Of a stretch of 48,919 nucleotides of DNA, positions 8,903-16,534 are shown in pieces. How positions within the stretch are numbered: the first letter of the stretch is position 1; each line of letters begins with the position of its first letter. Source of the DNA: Bacteroidota bacterium (GTDB lineage: Bacteria; Bacteroidota; Bacteroidia; Chitinophagales; Chitinophagaceae). The notes beneath the pieces were generated by a model that saw only the letters and a program-made list of their open reading frames with translations, did not search any database and was not told the DNA's origin. Location of the stretch: NCBI GenBank assembly GCA_023429825.1, contig JAEZDC010000056.1, positions 1-48,919 of the forward strand, written 5' to 3'. A program made the translations under genes and the position numbers.

Positions 8903-9982
8903 TTAAGAGAAGCTGATTTCGAACTTAAGCGCTAAATCCCGGAGGTCTTTCACAACACTTTCAACAATAGGAATACCCTGCTGCATTCGTTCAGCTTCCA
9001 TCTCTCGTTCAGGATCACCAGGGATCAACACTTTATCATAGCCATCAGCAGGCTTTGCATTTCTGAAGCGTGCTATCCAGTTATCCATATGTAGTTTAAA
9101 ATCATCTGCAGGTCTGAAGGCATCTATACGCATCGCCCCAAAAAAATGACCAAGTCCTTTGCCGGGCATGTTCTCGGGCATTGCTATATATGCCGGGAAC
9201 GGTGGCGCCCACGGCCCATAACTCGCCCCGCTGAACACCGCAGAAAAAATATCTACGATACTTCCTAAGGCATATCCTTTATGACTGCCGTGTTCTCTAT
9301 CACTTCCCAATGGCAACATCGCTCCTTCTTTCTTCAAAGCATTGGCATCAGTAGTTTCGTTTCCGTCTTTTGTTTGTACCCAACCCAATGGAGCTTCCGC
9401 ATTTTTACGTTGCAATATCTCCAGCTTACCATTTGATGCTGTAGTGGTGGCAAAGTCTGCCACGAACGGAGGTTGCTCTTTTGCTGGGATGGCAATTGCT
9501 ATGGGGTTGGTGCCCAACATTTTTTCTATTGAGAAAGTTGGGGCAACCAGTGCACTGGCGTTGGTCATAGCAATACCGATCATGTCATGGTCCAATGCCA
9601 TCATTGCATGATAGCCTGCAATACCAAAATGATTACTATTACTCACTGCCACCCAACCTGTTCCCACTGTTGTGGCTTTTGCAATAGCTATCTGCATCGC
9701 CTTAGGAGCTGATACTAAACCTAATGCTGCGTCTGCATCCAATGTTGCAGTCGAAGGTGTTTCGTGTATTACTTTGATATCAGGTATTGGGTTGATTCTT
9801 TTAGCTTCCCATAAACGCACATAACCTGTAAGCCTTGCCACACCATGGCTATCTATGCCACGTACGTCGGCGCTCACTAACACTTTGGCGGCCAACGATG
9901 CATCATTCTCACTGCATCCCATCTTTATAAAAACCTTCCTGGCAAATGAAAGCAATTGAGTATACGTGTATGTCTGTTGCAT
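8903..9982 (-). CDS. Ldh/MDH2-family NAD(P)-dependent oxidoreductase
   Basis: A 359-residue oxidoreductase of the malate/L-lactate dehydrogenase type 2 family, whose members interconvert 2-hydroxy and 2-oxo acids. It shows SADVRGIDSHGVARL near 40-55 (conserved His), SNSNHFGIAGYH, the cofactor-site MLGTNPIAIAIPA and GSHKGYALGSIVDIF. The ATG at 9982 is preferred over an upstream in-frame TTG at 9991. Family members include malate, ureidoglycolate, sulfolactate and 2,3-diketogulonate enzymes, and the sequence alone does not choose. Convergent with the DUF4407 gene across the 21-bp repeat array. Confidence 0.9.
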   Translation of the reverse strand: MQQTYTYTQLLSFARKVFIKMGCSENDASLAAKVLVSADVRGIDSHGVARLTGYVRLWEAKRINPIPDIKVIHETPSTATLDADAALGLVSAPKAMQIAIAKATTVGTGWVAVSNSNHFGIAGYHAMMALDHDMIGIAMTNASALVAPTFSIEKMLGTNPIAIAIPAKEQPPFVADFATTTASNGKLEILQRKNAEAPLGWVQTKDGNETTDANALKKEGAMLPLGSDREHGSHKGYALGSIVDIFSAVFSGASYGPWAPPFPAYIAMPENMPGKGLGHFFGAMRIDAFRPADDFKLHMDNWIARFRNAKPADGYDKVLIPGDPEREMEAERMQQGIPIVESVVKDLRDLALKFEISFS

Positions 9983-10060
9983 TGGCTGCAAGATAGCTAA
10001 CCGTTTTAATGCTATCCACTAATAATCAGGACTTAAATTTGCTATTGAAATAAAAAACGC

Positions 10061-10327
10061 ATGTTGGATAACTCCGGCATATTTGCTTTTGATACTGATT
10101 TTATCTACAACAATCAGAAAGTTCTGCTTGAAGTGTTCATTAAATTCAATGCAGACAATACCCATTATTATTATTGTGTGATCGGAGATAAACATGAATT
10201 CACTTTTGCCAAAAGAGATGATGGTATATGGGTAGACATGAAGACAGGCGCAACTGAATTTGCTTCAGAAGTGGGTAATGTTATAGAAAGAGAAATGAGC
10301 CTTGATCATAGATTCCATTCACACTAG
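10061..10327 (+). CDS. Small hypothetical protein
   Basis: An 88-residue acidic protein with alternating beta-like segments (FAFDTDFIYNNQKVLLEVFIKF, YYYCVIGDKHEFTFAKR) and no signal or membrane segment. Not recognised. The ATG at 10061 follows an A-rich leader (AAATAAAAAACGC). It is divergent from the Ldh gene with 78 bases between starts. Balanced composition and a clear start make it a likely real gene. Confidence 0.6.
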   Translation: MLDNSGIFAFDTDFIYNNQKVLLEVFIKFNADNTHYYYCVIGDKHEFTFAKRDDGIWVDMKTGATEFASEVGNVIEREMSLDHRFHSH

Positions 10328-10328
10328 A

Positions 10329-10436
10329 TCATTTCTTGTACAGTTTATACCCTGTGGAGTGTGTAGCCTCAACAACATAGATACGTTTGTACATCTGCAT
10401 TGAAGTTTGTGTATCAGTCCCCTTCAGTTTTGGCAT
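10329..10436 (-). CDS. Possible 35-residue basic peptide
   Basis: A short frame from an ATG at 10436 to a TGA ending at 10329 encodes a basic peptide with QMYKRIYVVEA and a C-terminal YKLYKK. The frame stays open further upstream (GTG near 10475). It is convergent with the preceding gene and fills most of the gap before the KGG gene. No family recognised; it may be chance. Confidence 0.25.
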   Translation of the reverse strand: MPKLKGTDTQTSMQMYKRIYVVEATHSTGYKLYKK

Positions 10437-10483
10437 AATGTTACGGGCATAAAAGCCAGCTATCAAATTTGTGAACACTAAAA

Positions 10484-10759
10484 ATGTATGTTATGCCAGA
10501 TTCAAGAAACTCCGGAATAGGTCGTGAGAATGATCCTAGTAGCGAGTCACCAAGAAAATCCAACCGTGGATTCGCCGCAATGAGCAGCGAGCAACAAAGG
10601 GAAATTGCCCGCAAAGGTGGCGAAGCAGTGAGCCGCAACAGGGAACACATGGCCAATATTGGAAGAAAAGGCGGCATAGCTTCTGGAAACAACCGCAGTA
10701 CCAGTAACAACTCTGGTAGTTTGGGCAACAGAAGTGATGAGAACACCAACAACCTGTAA
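10484..10759 (+). CDS. KGG-repeat stress protein (YciG/Con-10 type)
   Basis: A 91-residue, highly hydrophilic protein. The KGG motif appears twice: RGFAAMSSEQQREIARKGGEA at about 28-48 and IGRKGGIASG at 60-69, followed by an Asn/Ser-rich tail. KGG proteins are small general-stress or conidiation-related proteins of unclear biochemistry. The ATG at 10484 is used; an ATG four codons in (10493) is equally possible. A hairpin terminator follows directly. Confidence 0.8.
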   Translation: MYVMPDSRNSGIGRENDPSSESPRKSNRGFAAMSSEQQREIARKGGEAVSRNREHMANIGRKGGIASGNNRSTSNNSGSLGNRSDENTNNL

Positions 10760-10773
10760 GATCTTAAGTAGGG

Positions 10774-10806
10774 TGGCAGGTTGAGTAGGATACCTGCCAT
10801 CTTATT
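10774..10806 (+). terminator. Terminator after KGG gene
   Basis: Perfect stem TGGCAGGT / ACCTGCCA (10774-10781 with 10792-10799), 10-base loop, followed by TCTTATTT. Confidence 0.65.
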
Positions 10807-10899
10807 TAAAGTGGTGTCTATTGTTTCTGTGCACTCCGCCGCGTTGCTTCCGAATATTCGGGGCGAACATTTGGGCCTGGACGACCTGTTATCATGGCA

Positions 10900-11172
10900 T
10901 CAGGCTCTGTCTTCAGCAAAGCTGGCTTTTATTGCCTGCTTAAGTTCTTCGGCTACAGGAACTTCTTTCGTTGGATTCAATTCAAGTTTATTCTTATCCC
11001 ACTCAAACAGGATCACTTCTCCCTTTAAAAGATCGTTACTCTGGAGATTGTCTTCAGGTGCCCAACAGTGGAAACTCACTTCGTTCCTGGCAGTGTTATA
11101 CACTTTCTTTACAAGGAATCGGTACGGTTTCTTGTTGTAAACGATTTCAAGCGATTGAATAGTTATTTGCAT
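10900..11172 (-). CDS. Small hypothetical protein
   Basis: A 90-residue protein from the ATG at 11172 (MQITIQSLEIVYNKKPYRF); an in-frame upstream extension to 11202 is less likely. It is beta-rich in its first half (RFLVKKVYN, VSFHCWAPED) and acidic at the C-terminus (VAEELKQAIKASFAEDRA). No signal peptide or known domain. The pattern resembles short conserved proteins of unknown function in Bacteroidota, but I cannot name a family. Confidence 0.6.
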   Translation of the reverse strand: MQITIQSLEIVYNKKPYRFLVKKVYNTARNEVSFHCWAPEDNLQSNDLLKGEVILFEWDKNKLELNPTKEVPVAEELKQAIKASFAEDRA

Positions 11173-11389
11173 ATAAAAGTATCTGCGTTCTTTTATAAGC
11201 AATCGTTACAAGGCATGTCGTGTTGGGTATGTGGCACCAGGGTTTCTGGTTTGGGGCTTGAGTGATGTGCTTTGTCTCAGCACAAACATGTAATGTAAAA
11301 ACTGATTATTGGATACATCTGCAAGGTAGGCTATATCTTTTATATATGATCTTAAATAATATACGGCCGCTTTGTCAAGATAATATAAA

Positions 11390-11417
11390 AAGAAAACTCT
11401 CAGAGCATGAGAGTTTT
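11390..11417 (-). terminator. Terminator hairpin downstream of GIY-YIG gene
   Basis: On the minus strand AAAACTCTCA / TGAGAGTTTT form a perfect 10-bp stem (11408-11417 with 11393-11402) with a 5-base loop, followed by CTTTTTAT. It lies directly after a T-arm-like sequence. Confidence 0.75.
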
Positions 11418-11447
11418 GTAGCGGGATCGGGAGTTGAGCCCGAGTCC
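11418..11447 (-). other. tRNA T-arm-like sequence, copy 1
   Basis: Minus-strand CGGG-CTCAACT-CCCG (11442 down to 11428) is a 4-bp stem with a 7-base loop. It resembles a T-arm with C in place of the first T, followed by an acceptor-like ATCCCGCTAC and then AAAA and a hairpin. No D-arm or anticodon arm is present, so this is not a tRNA gene. Confidence 0.5.
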
Positions 11448-11449
11448 GC

Positions 11450-11728
11450 TTATGCGGATATGAATCCCATAGTCGGATATGTATCAACGATTTTTTCTCG
11501 TATCCATTTTCTCTCTTTGGATGTTTTCAAAATTTTTTCCCTTTCAAAGGCTTCTGATTTGTGTTTAAAATATTCGGCATAAACAACTGTCCATGGTCGA
11601 TACTTAATCGTCCAGCCTTTAGTACCCAAAGAATTATGTGAATGAAATCTTTTGATAAGATCCGAAGTGCAGCCGATATAGATTTTATCATGTACTGCTG
11701 AAAACAATATATAAACAGTATATATCAT
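11450..11728 (-). CDS. Small GIY-YIG nuclease-domain protein
   Basis: A 92-residue protein consisting of one GIY-YIG domain: MIYTVYILFS (the GIY-like strand), IYIGCTSDLIKRFHSHN (the YIG strand and conserved Arg), and EAFEREKILKTSKERKWI with the catalytic-type Glu. This is the short stand-alone (UPF0213-like) type, abundant in Bacteroidota and of uncertain role. The ATG at 11728 directly abuts the T-run of an upstream terminator hairpin; a longer frame to 11836 reads through that hairpin and a T-arm-like sequence and is judged artefactual. Both flanks carry the same kind of T-arm-plus-hairpin unit. Confidence 0.8.
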   Translation of the reverse strand: MIYTVYILFSAVHDKIYIGCTSDLIKRFHSHNSLGTKGWTIKYRPWTVVYAEYFKHKSEAFEREKILKTSKERKWIREKIVDTYPTMGFISA

Positions 11729-11759
11729 AAAAAAGCTCCTTAAAATTAAGAAGCTTTTT
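11729..11759 (-). terminator. Terminator hairpin immediately upstream of GIY-YIG start
   Basis: Minus-strand AAAAAGCTTCTTAA / TTAAGGAGCTTTTTT forms a long stem with one mismatch; its T-run ends right at the ATG at 11728. Confidence 0.7.
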
Positions 11760-11791
11760 GTAGAGTGTCGGGGAATTGGGACGAACTCTAT
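11760..11791 (-). other. tRNA T-arm-like sequence, copy 2
   Basis: Minus-strand GAGTTCGTCCCAATTCCCCG followed by ACACTCTAC resembles a tRNA 3' end (TTCG loop start, acceptor-like tail, then CTACAAAA). It looks degraded because the loop is short. Copy 1 shares only the CTACAAAA junction and the following hairpin, not the sequence, so the two are not a simple direct repeat. Confidence 0.4.
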
Positions 11792-11836
11792 GAAGATTTG
11801 CTCAATGTATTTACCGCTGTGGCTTAACTTGCCCAA

Positions 11837-12067
11837 GTGAAAATACCGGTTACCTTCTCCTACGAGGGCAAAGACTTTTCAGGCTACCTCGATGAGGTCA
11901 ACGGCATGGGTAATGACCGCGCCACTATGTGGCATTTAATGGTGAACAGGTACTACTGGGGAATGCTGCAATATGTACAGGGAGAATTCCGCTTCAGTTC
12001 CAATTCTATCAATGCACCCCATTTGAGCGATCATTTAGGCAATATTGTTATGCTCTGGTACCAGTAA
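11837..12067 (+). CDS. Small hypothetical protein at the host/prophage border
   Basis: A 76-residue protein from a GTG at 11837 (MKIPVTFSYEGKDFSGYLDEV). It is aromatic-rich (MWHLMVNRYYWGMLQYVQGEFRF) and ends LGNIVMLWYQ. No membrane segment or known domain. It is the only plus-strand gene between the GIY-YIG unit and the phage lysis genes, and could be the last host gene or the first prophage gene. Confidence 0.55.
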   Translation: MKIPVTFSYEGKDFSGYLDEVNGMGNDRATMWHLMVNRYYWGMLQYVQGEFRFSSNSINAPHLSDHLGNIVMLWYQ

Positions 12068-12092
12068 AAAGCCCCTGTAGAAACAAGGGCTC
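12066..12092 (-). terminator. Terminator of the phage late operon
   Basis: AGCCCCTGT / ACAAGGGCT (12070-12078 with 12083-12091, one mismatch). On the minus strand it is followed by TTTTT, directly past the muramidase gene. On the plus strand it sits at the stop of the preceding small gene but lacks a T-run. Confidence 0.7.
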
Positions 12093-12124
12093 TAAATCAA
12101 ACCTTATGAGAAATGCTACTTGCC

Positions 12125-12700
12125 TTACTTCCTGTATGTCTGGTAGGCCATAGAAAGCTTACCATCATAATTATTTTTACGGTATTGAGGCCCGTTATAG
12201 CCTGCTGCGAATCCTGCCCAGTCTTTTTCTATCAACTCATCATCGAGGCTCACGCTTTTGATGTAGTTGCAGAATAGATTCAGGTGCTCACTTTCGCTCC
12301 TGTACATTTTATTGATAAACTCCTGCAGTGTTTCGCATCCGCAGGCCTTCCAGTTAAAGCCCATGATTTGGAATTTCCCCCAGCTGGCTGAGCAAAGAGC
12401 GGCATCCCTGTGGATCTGTTTAGCTCGCTCTAGCTTTCCATGTTGCTCACTATACTTTCCGTAGGGCTTTGTTCCCCACACCGGATAAAGAATATCTTCA
12501 TTTCCGCTCAGATGGAGTTTTGGATCAATGCCATGTTTTTTCAACTGCTTCCAGAATATATGCGGCTCAAAGAGGATCATTGGTCGGTTGTCAGAAAGAA
12601 AACCGTCACCCTTGCTTTCCACCTCTTCCACTGCTTTAATCGCTGCAACATCACAGCCTATGATCTTAGCCGCCTGCTCGTATTCTTTAAGTGTGATCAT
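12125..12700 (-). CDS. Phage N-acetylmuramidase (endolysin)
   Basis: A 191-residue protein of the N-acetylmuramidase family (PF11860), which cleaves the glycan of peptidoglycan for host lysis. It shows AIKAVEEVESKG with the likely catalytic Glu near 25-28, the RPMILFEPHIFW motif at 39-50, SWGKFQIMG at 106-114 and AGFAAGYNGPQYRKNNYD near the end. No signal peptide, so release needs the membrane proteins encoded just upstream. It is the last gene of the minus-strand late operon, followed by a terminator. Confidence 0.9.
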   Translation of the reverse strand: MITLKEYEQAAKIIGCDVAAIKAVEEVESKGDGFLSDNRPMILFEPHIFWKQLKKHGIDPKLHLSGNEDILYPVWGTKPYGKYSEQHGKLERAKQIHRDAALCSASWGKFQIMGFNWKACGCETLQEFINKMYRSESEHLNLFCNYIKSVSLDDELIEKDWAGFAAGYNGPQYRKNNYDGKLSMAYQTYRK

Positions 12701-12731
12701 CTTGTAACATTTTTGTTTGTAACAATTCTGT

Positions 12732-13169
12732 TTACAGTTTAGTTATGAGTACACCGGTAACAAGTAAGAGGGCTATCTGGCTAACCGTTGTTTTGAATTT
12801 CTGCCTGCGTACCTTCTTTTTCTCAAGTGAGATCTGCGTTAACAGTAACTGCTTTTGCTCTTCCTGCATGGACCTGATACCCAGCAATGCACCGATACTA
12901 TCCTGCTTGTTTTTGATCAGTCCATCTTTTACCCCCACAAGAGATTTATAGTACCCAATCTCTTTTTTAAGCAATACATTCTCCAGCTTGGACCGGTCAA
13001 GCGAATCTGCTGCGATCAGGATATTCTGAGCAGCACGTTTACTGATCGTAACTGAATCAGTGGTCGAACCTTTCTGAGAGCTTGCGTTCAAGCTCAGTAG
13101 CAGAAAGAGATTTAATAGCAGCCCGTTTATCAGGATGGCTAAGCCAGAGTGTATCTCTACTTTTTTCAT
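12732..13169 (-). CDS. Membrane coiled-coil protein, spanin candidate
   Basis: A 145-residue protein with a hydrophobic N-terminus (GLAILINGLLLNLFLLLSL, probable signal or anchor ending near NASS), a charged coiled coil at about 55-115, and a C-terminal hydrophobic segment (VSQIALLLVTGVLITKL). It lies between the muramidase and another coiled-coil membrane gene that it overlaps by 113 bases in a different frame. Overlapping genes of this sort are typical of Rz/Rz1 spanins. No sequence similarity to spanins can be asserted. Confidence 0.6.
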   Translation of the reverse strand: MKKVEIHSGLAILINGLLLNLFLLLSLNASSQKGSTTDSVTISKRAAQNILIAADSLDRSKLENVLLKKEIGYYKSLVGVKDGLIKNKQDSIGALLGIRSMQEEQKQLLLTQISLEKKKVRRQKFKTTVSQIALLLVTGVLITKL

Positions 13170-13398
13170 TGGTGTGTATGAGTTTGATGAGTGAATCTGA
13201 TTGCTTTACCAATCTTTCATTTTCGATCCTGAGAGCTGCCAGTGTGTTGTTCTTTTTGATGATCTCCGATTGCAAACTGTCGTACTTATGTTGATTGAGT
13301 ACTTCTTTTGGCTTTGGGTTCCTGCCACAGCTTTGAATGAATATGATCAGTGATAAAATCACGATCAACATAAGTATTGCGAAATCTTTTGCTTTCAT
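13057..13398 (-). CDS. Membrane or lipoprotein coiled-coil protein, spanin partner candidate
   Basis: A 113-residue protein: MKAKDFAILMLIVILSLIIFIQSC is either a TM anchor or a type II signal peptide with Cys24, followed by a coiled coil to about residue 85 (YDSLQSEIIKKNNTLAALRIENERLV). Its 3' third overlaps the next gene by 113 bases. Its start overlaps the stop of the 40-residue gene upstream (ATGA). Spanin assignment is inference from topology and overlap. Confidence 0.6.
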   Translation of the reverse strand: MKAKDFAILMLIVILSLIIFIQSCGRNPKPKEVLNQHKYDSLQSEIIKKNNTLAALRIENERLVKQSDSLIKLIHTNEKSRDTLWLSHPDKRAAIKSLSATELERKLSERFDH

Positions 13399-13517
13399 CT
13401 CAAATGGTTTACAACTGTTACAAATAGTGTAACTCCGATTATACTAATTACCGTGGCCAGAAGGACCATGAAAGAAACATCCTTCACGTCCTCCCAGGTA
13501 TCACGATTAATTTTCAT
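13395..13517 (-). CDS. 40-residue single-TM protein in lysis module
   Basis: Short gene read directly from the sequence: ATG at 13517, stop TGA at 13397-13395. It starts MKINRDTWEDVKDV and then has one hydrophobic segment (FMVLLATVISIIGVTLFVTVV). Its ATG overlaps the stop of the upstream gene (TGATG) and its own stop overlaps the next start (ATGA), so both ends are translationally coupled. Location among holin-like genes suggests a lysis role, perhaps an antiholin or pinholin. Confidence 0.65.
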   Translation of the reverse strand: MKINRDTWEDVKDVSFMVLLATVISIIGVTLFVTVVNHLR

Positions 13518-13897
13518 CAGATCTTGCTTGCAGCTTTATCAATGGCATCCTTTCCTTTGTCTTTGTACTTGAATGCTATGTATTGAATGAAGCAACCAAT
13601 TATGAATGATCCGGTTCTGAAGTACAGCTGCAGGTTCTCTTTCCAGGTACGCACTTCAAGGTTTTTCAACTCTTCTTTTTTTACGTTCAAATCGATGTAA
13701 TCTGAAAGCAGAAAACAAACGCATAGAATACCAATGAAGCCGATGATGAAATACCCGATCTCTGCTTTGAGGTAGGTAAGTAATGCAACACCGTAACTGA
13801 TGTGTTTTTCCTTCTGGTTGTTATACACCTGTATGCTGGTGATTAGAAATTGTCCTAATAGGAATGCCATCAGAACAATCCAATAATGTTGATTCAT
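13517..13897 (-). CDS. Membrane protein, holin-like
   Basis: A 126-residue protein with hydrophobic segments near 5-24, 47-67 and 90-111 and a basic C-terminus (KYKDKGKDAIDKAASKI). Not recognised by family. It overlaps the upstream 71-residue membrane gene (ATGA at 13894-13897) and the downstream 40-residue gene. Phage membrane proteins next to the endolysin are usually holins or their regulators. Confidence 0.6.
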   Translation of the reverse strand: MNQHYWIVLMAFLLGQFLITSIQVYNNQKEKHISYGVALLTYLKAEIGYFIIGFIGILCVCFLLSDYIDLNVKKEELKNLEVRTWKENLQLYFRTGSFIIGCFIQYIAFKYKDKGKDAIDKAASKI

Positions 13898-14109
13898 TTT
13901 CGCTTAGATTTTTTGGTTTTGAATGATTTGAACTTGGCGAGTAATTGCTCACCGAGATGCTTGCCAACTACTGTACAGATGCCACTGAGTAATGCGACTA
14001 AAAGTGCAAGAGGTATATTGCTCACTATGAAAATGAACGTTCCGATTGTAGCTCCTGCCAACCAGGTTAAAAAGTCTTTCATTGGTCTTTGTATTGGGGG
14101 TATGTACAT
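13894..14109 (-). CDS. Holin candidate
   Basis: A 71-residue protein with two hydrophobic stretches (FLTWLAGATIGTFIFIVSNI and LALLVALLSGICTVVG) and a very basic C-terminus (FKSFKTKKSKRK), the profile of a small class II holin. The ATG at 14109 is given; the ATG at 14082 (MKDFLTWLAG) is a plausible alternative and gives a shorter N-terminus. First gene of the lysis cluster after the fibre genes. Confidence 0.6.
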   Translation of the reverse strand: MYIPPIQRPMKDFLTWLAGATIGTFIFIVSNIPLALLVALLSGICTVVGKHLGEQLLAKFKSFKTKKSKRK

Positions 14110-14137
14110 GGCTTCACATTTTTACGGGTGAAACGAT

Positions 14138-16477
14138 TTATATTATTCTATAAGTGAACGTGAATATTATCGCCTGACTTCCTGTTCCGTTAGAAACCCA
14201 ATTCACTACTGCTCTATCGTTAGCTACACTTCCGAAAACCTGTAATGAGTTTCTATTGCCATCCCCTGAGCCTGCACAATTCTCTACCGCTGAGAAATTA
14301 GATGCGACCGGTAGGGTTATCTCAAATTCCGTTGAAGTTGTTCCTGCGGTCACCGTTACATCAATGAATCCCGAAACCGTTACCGTATTTCCTACTCTCA
14401 GGTATTGGCAAACTCTTGGAGAAGGAGAACTACAATTAAAATTTGTTGTAACTGTTGGCGTATAAGTGCCTGAAGTGATAGTTTGAGTTGAGCCATTACC
14501 CATTAAAGCATCTGTTGCTGCGGCTCCAGTTTTTACGAGATCACCCGTAGGGGTTATGTAGATGTCAAAGTCTGCCCCGCTGCCACTATTTTTTGAACCC
14601 TTAAAACCAATTCCTCCAAACGCATATATTCCTAAATCACCAGTATTAACCCTGTCTCTACGAGCTAAACTCCATACGTGAGTACCTCCGCTTGTTTGAG
14701 CCCCTGCATAACCTCCACCATCTGATGCATCAGCACTCTTAATTCTCAGCATATCTTCTACATCTACTCTCGGAGCAATAATTCTTGAGGTTGCTACTAT
14801 TAAAGAATCACTGTAGATAATACCCCTTATTCTTAATGAATCTATAGTTAACAGATGCCTGGTTTCCCCACTTTTATTTATTGCCCGTAAAATCGTATTG
14901 CTGTTTGAGGGCTGGGTAATCACCATCGTAGAATTACCCCTATTGATTTGATTGCCGTCATATCTTACCGGGAACTCATCAAACTTTTGTTTGTAATCGT
15001 AAAAGCCTGTTACATCATTATACTCAGGAATCAAGCCTGCGTATCTTACGCTATCTCTTACGTTCATTACCGCATCGGTCTTATAATTGAGATCAAATTG
15101 CCATTGATGCTGATACTCGTAATTTTCAGAAATCAGGGGCTGCAACCATCCACGCTCAGTGATCATAAACAACCAATTACCGTTAGATAATTGTGTTGCT
15201 GTAGGATAACCATAGGCTGCAAATACATCGGGCTCAGGACGAGGGAAAGATATTTTTTGCGTCCAGTCTAAAGGCGAGTGAATAACATCTTGAGGTTTAT
15301 TAATGAACACAACAAAGGAATCATTCTTACAGTTAGCTAATTCTCCCGTAGTATTAAAGGCGTGCCTCTGTGTCCATATAGCGATAACATTGTTCCTCAC
15401 AGAATCCCAGGCAACGAAAGGTGCTGTTCTTGTCGTAGTATCCCTTCCTACATTAGACCTTCCTTCAAAAGAAAATGTCTGCCCGTTATCGGTTGATGAG
15501 TATTGCCAGTAAGCTGAAGGGTTTGTCGAGGTTTCCTGCCTGGCAAGCAAAATGATCCTATTACTCCCAACGTAAGCCCAATACGGTTCTTCCAGTTTTC
15601 GGCTTGGATTACTAACACGCTCGTCGTAAATAACTCCCTGCCTTGTCCATGATGTTCCGTTATATGATCTCCATGCTTCGGCGTAATTCTCTTTAATAAC
15701 GAGTTGCATATAACTTCCGTTAGCTGTTCGTCTTGCAGCAGCAAAGGGAACCATATCTGTTTCAGCCTCACTAACGGCATTAAATGAAGAATAAGTAGCT
15801 CCGTTATCTGTAGAGTATATATAACCAAGATCGATATTTGCTTCACCTACTGCATCGTATCTTCTGAACCAGATAACAAATGTGTTTGTTTCTTCTACCA
15901 GACCTCCGCCTATATTGCGATCATCGTAAGAAGAATTATAAACTACTGTTGGAGTTGTCCATGTCAACCCGCCATCATAAGAAAACCTTTGTTGTATCGA
16001 CCCTGTATTGGCTACATGCCTGAGTGTAGAATCAGCCCTGAATACCTGCCATATTGTATCACTGCCAATATTTTGAATAAATCCTTCTGAATATCCAATA
16101 GAACTTAATAAAGATGGATACGGGCCAGCCAATGAATACCTGTTTGTTGAATCTGAATGTTTGCTGTTATTTATCTTCAACAACCCAGTCACGCTATCTG
16201 CCAAGGGTCTCCACCCCGAAGTCTTTGGATTATAAACGTAATATTTAGCGTTGCAGCTATCGAAGTAGATAGCGCTTTGTTTCAGATCAACTGCGTTCAA
16301 TGTAGGGAACCCGCATCCTGTAGGAAATAAAAGAGCAATTTGAACTGCCTGCCTGTTTTTTACATCTCCATAAAGATTATTAGGCTTAGTCCATGGCGGG
16401 GTTACAAGCTGTGCCGATGCATTTTCTGTCCCCAAAATGGTTAGCAGTAGTACTAATATTTTTAGCAAAGGTTTCAT
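14138..16477 (-). CDS. Exported Asp-box (sialidase-fold-like) tail fibre or conversion protein
   Basis: A 779-residue protein from the ATG at 16477, chosen because it begins a signal peptide (MKPLLKILVLLLTILG, ending near ASA|Q23); an in-frame start at 16507 adds ten residues. Asp-box motifs SYDGGLTW (166-173), STDNGATY (222-229) and STDNGQTF (328-335) indicate a sialidase-type beta-propeller at about 110-450. The C-terminal ~150 residues are Gly/Ser/Thr-rich and end in a beta-rich domain (VGNTVTVSGFIDVTV) like the tips of tail fibres. The position after the tail collar fibre suggests a receptor-binding protein or surface glycan hydrolase. I could not locate the sialidase Arg triad with certainty. 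Confidence 0.7.
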   Translation of the reverse strand: MKPLLKILVLLLTILGTENASAQLVTPPWTKPNNLYGDVKNRQAVQIALLFPTGCGFPTLNAVDLKQSAIYFDSCNAKYYVYNPKTSGWRPLADSVTGLLKINNSKHSDSTNRYSLAGPYPSLLSSIGYSEGFIQNIGSDTIWQVFRADSTLRHVANTGSIQQRFSYDGGLTWTTPTVVYNSSYDDRNIGGGLVEETNTFVIWFRRYDAVGEANIDLGYIYSTDNGATYSSFNAVSEAETDMVPFAAARRTANGSYMQLVIKENYAEAWRSYNGTSWTRQGVIYDERVSNPSRKLEEPYWAYVGSNRIILLARQETSTNPSAYWQYSSTDNGQTFSFEGRSNVGRDTTTRTAPFVAWDSVRNNVIAIWTQRHAFNTTGELANCKNDSFVVFINKPQDVIHSPLDWTQKISFPRPEPDVFAAYGYPTATQLSNGNWLFMITERGWLQPLISENYEYQHQWQFDLNYKTDAVMNVRDSVRYAGLIPEYNDVTGFYDYKQKFDEFPVRYDGNQINRGNSTMVITQPSNSNTILRAINKSGETRHLLTIDSLRIRGIIYSDSLIVATSRIIAPRVDVEDMLRIKSADASDGGGYAGAQTSGGTHVWSLARRDRVNTGDLGIYAFGGIGFKGSKNSGSGADFDIYITPTGDLVKTGAAATDALMGNGSTQTITSGTYTPTVTTNFNCSSPSPRVCQYLRVGNTVTVSGFIDVTVTAGTTSTEFEITLPVASNFSAVENCAGSGDGNRNSLQVFGSVANDRAVVNWVSNGTGSQAIIFTFTYRII

Positions 16478-16534
16478 GTTTATAAAATTAGATTTTTGAT
16501 ATTTCATAATAAGTGCTTAGTTAATCACGTAGTG

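Noticed and set aside
11418..11447. Possible tRNA gene on the minus strand
   Set aside because: Only a T-arm-like stem and an acceptor-like tail are present; no D-arm, anticodon arm or 5' acceptor strand was found upstream.
11729..11836. In-frame 36-residue N-terminal extension of the GIY-YIG gene
   Set aside because: It translates a terminator hairpin and a T-arm-like sequence, and the domain starts at the ATG at 11728.
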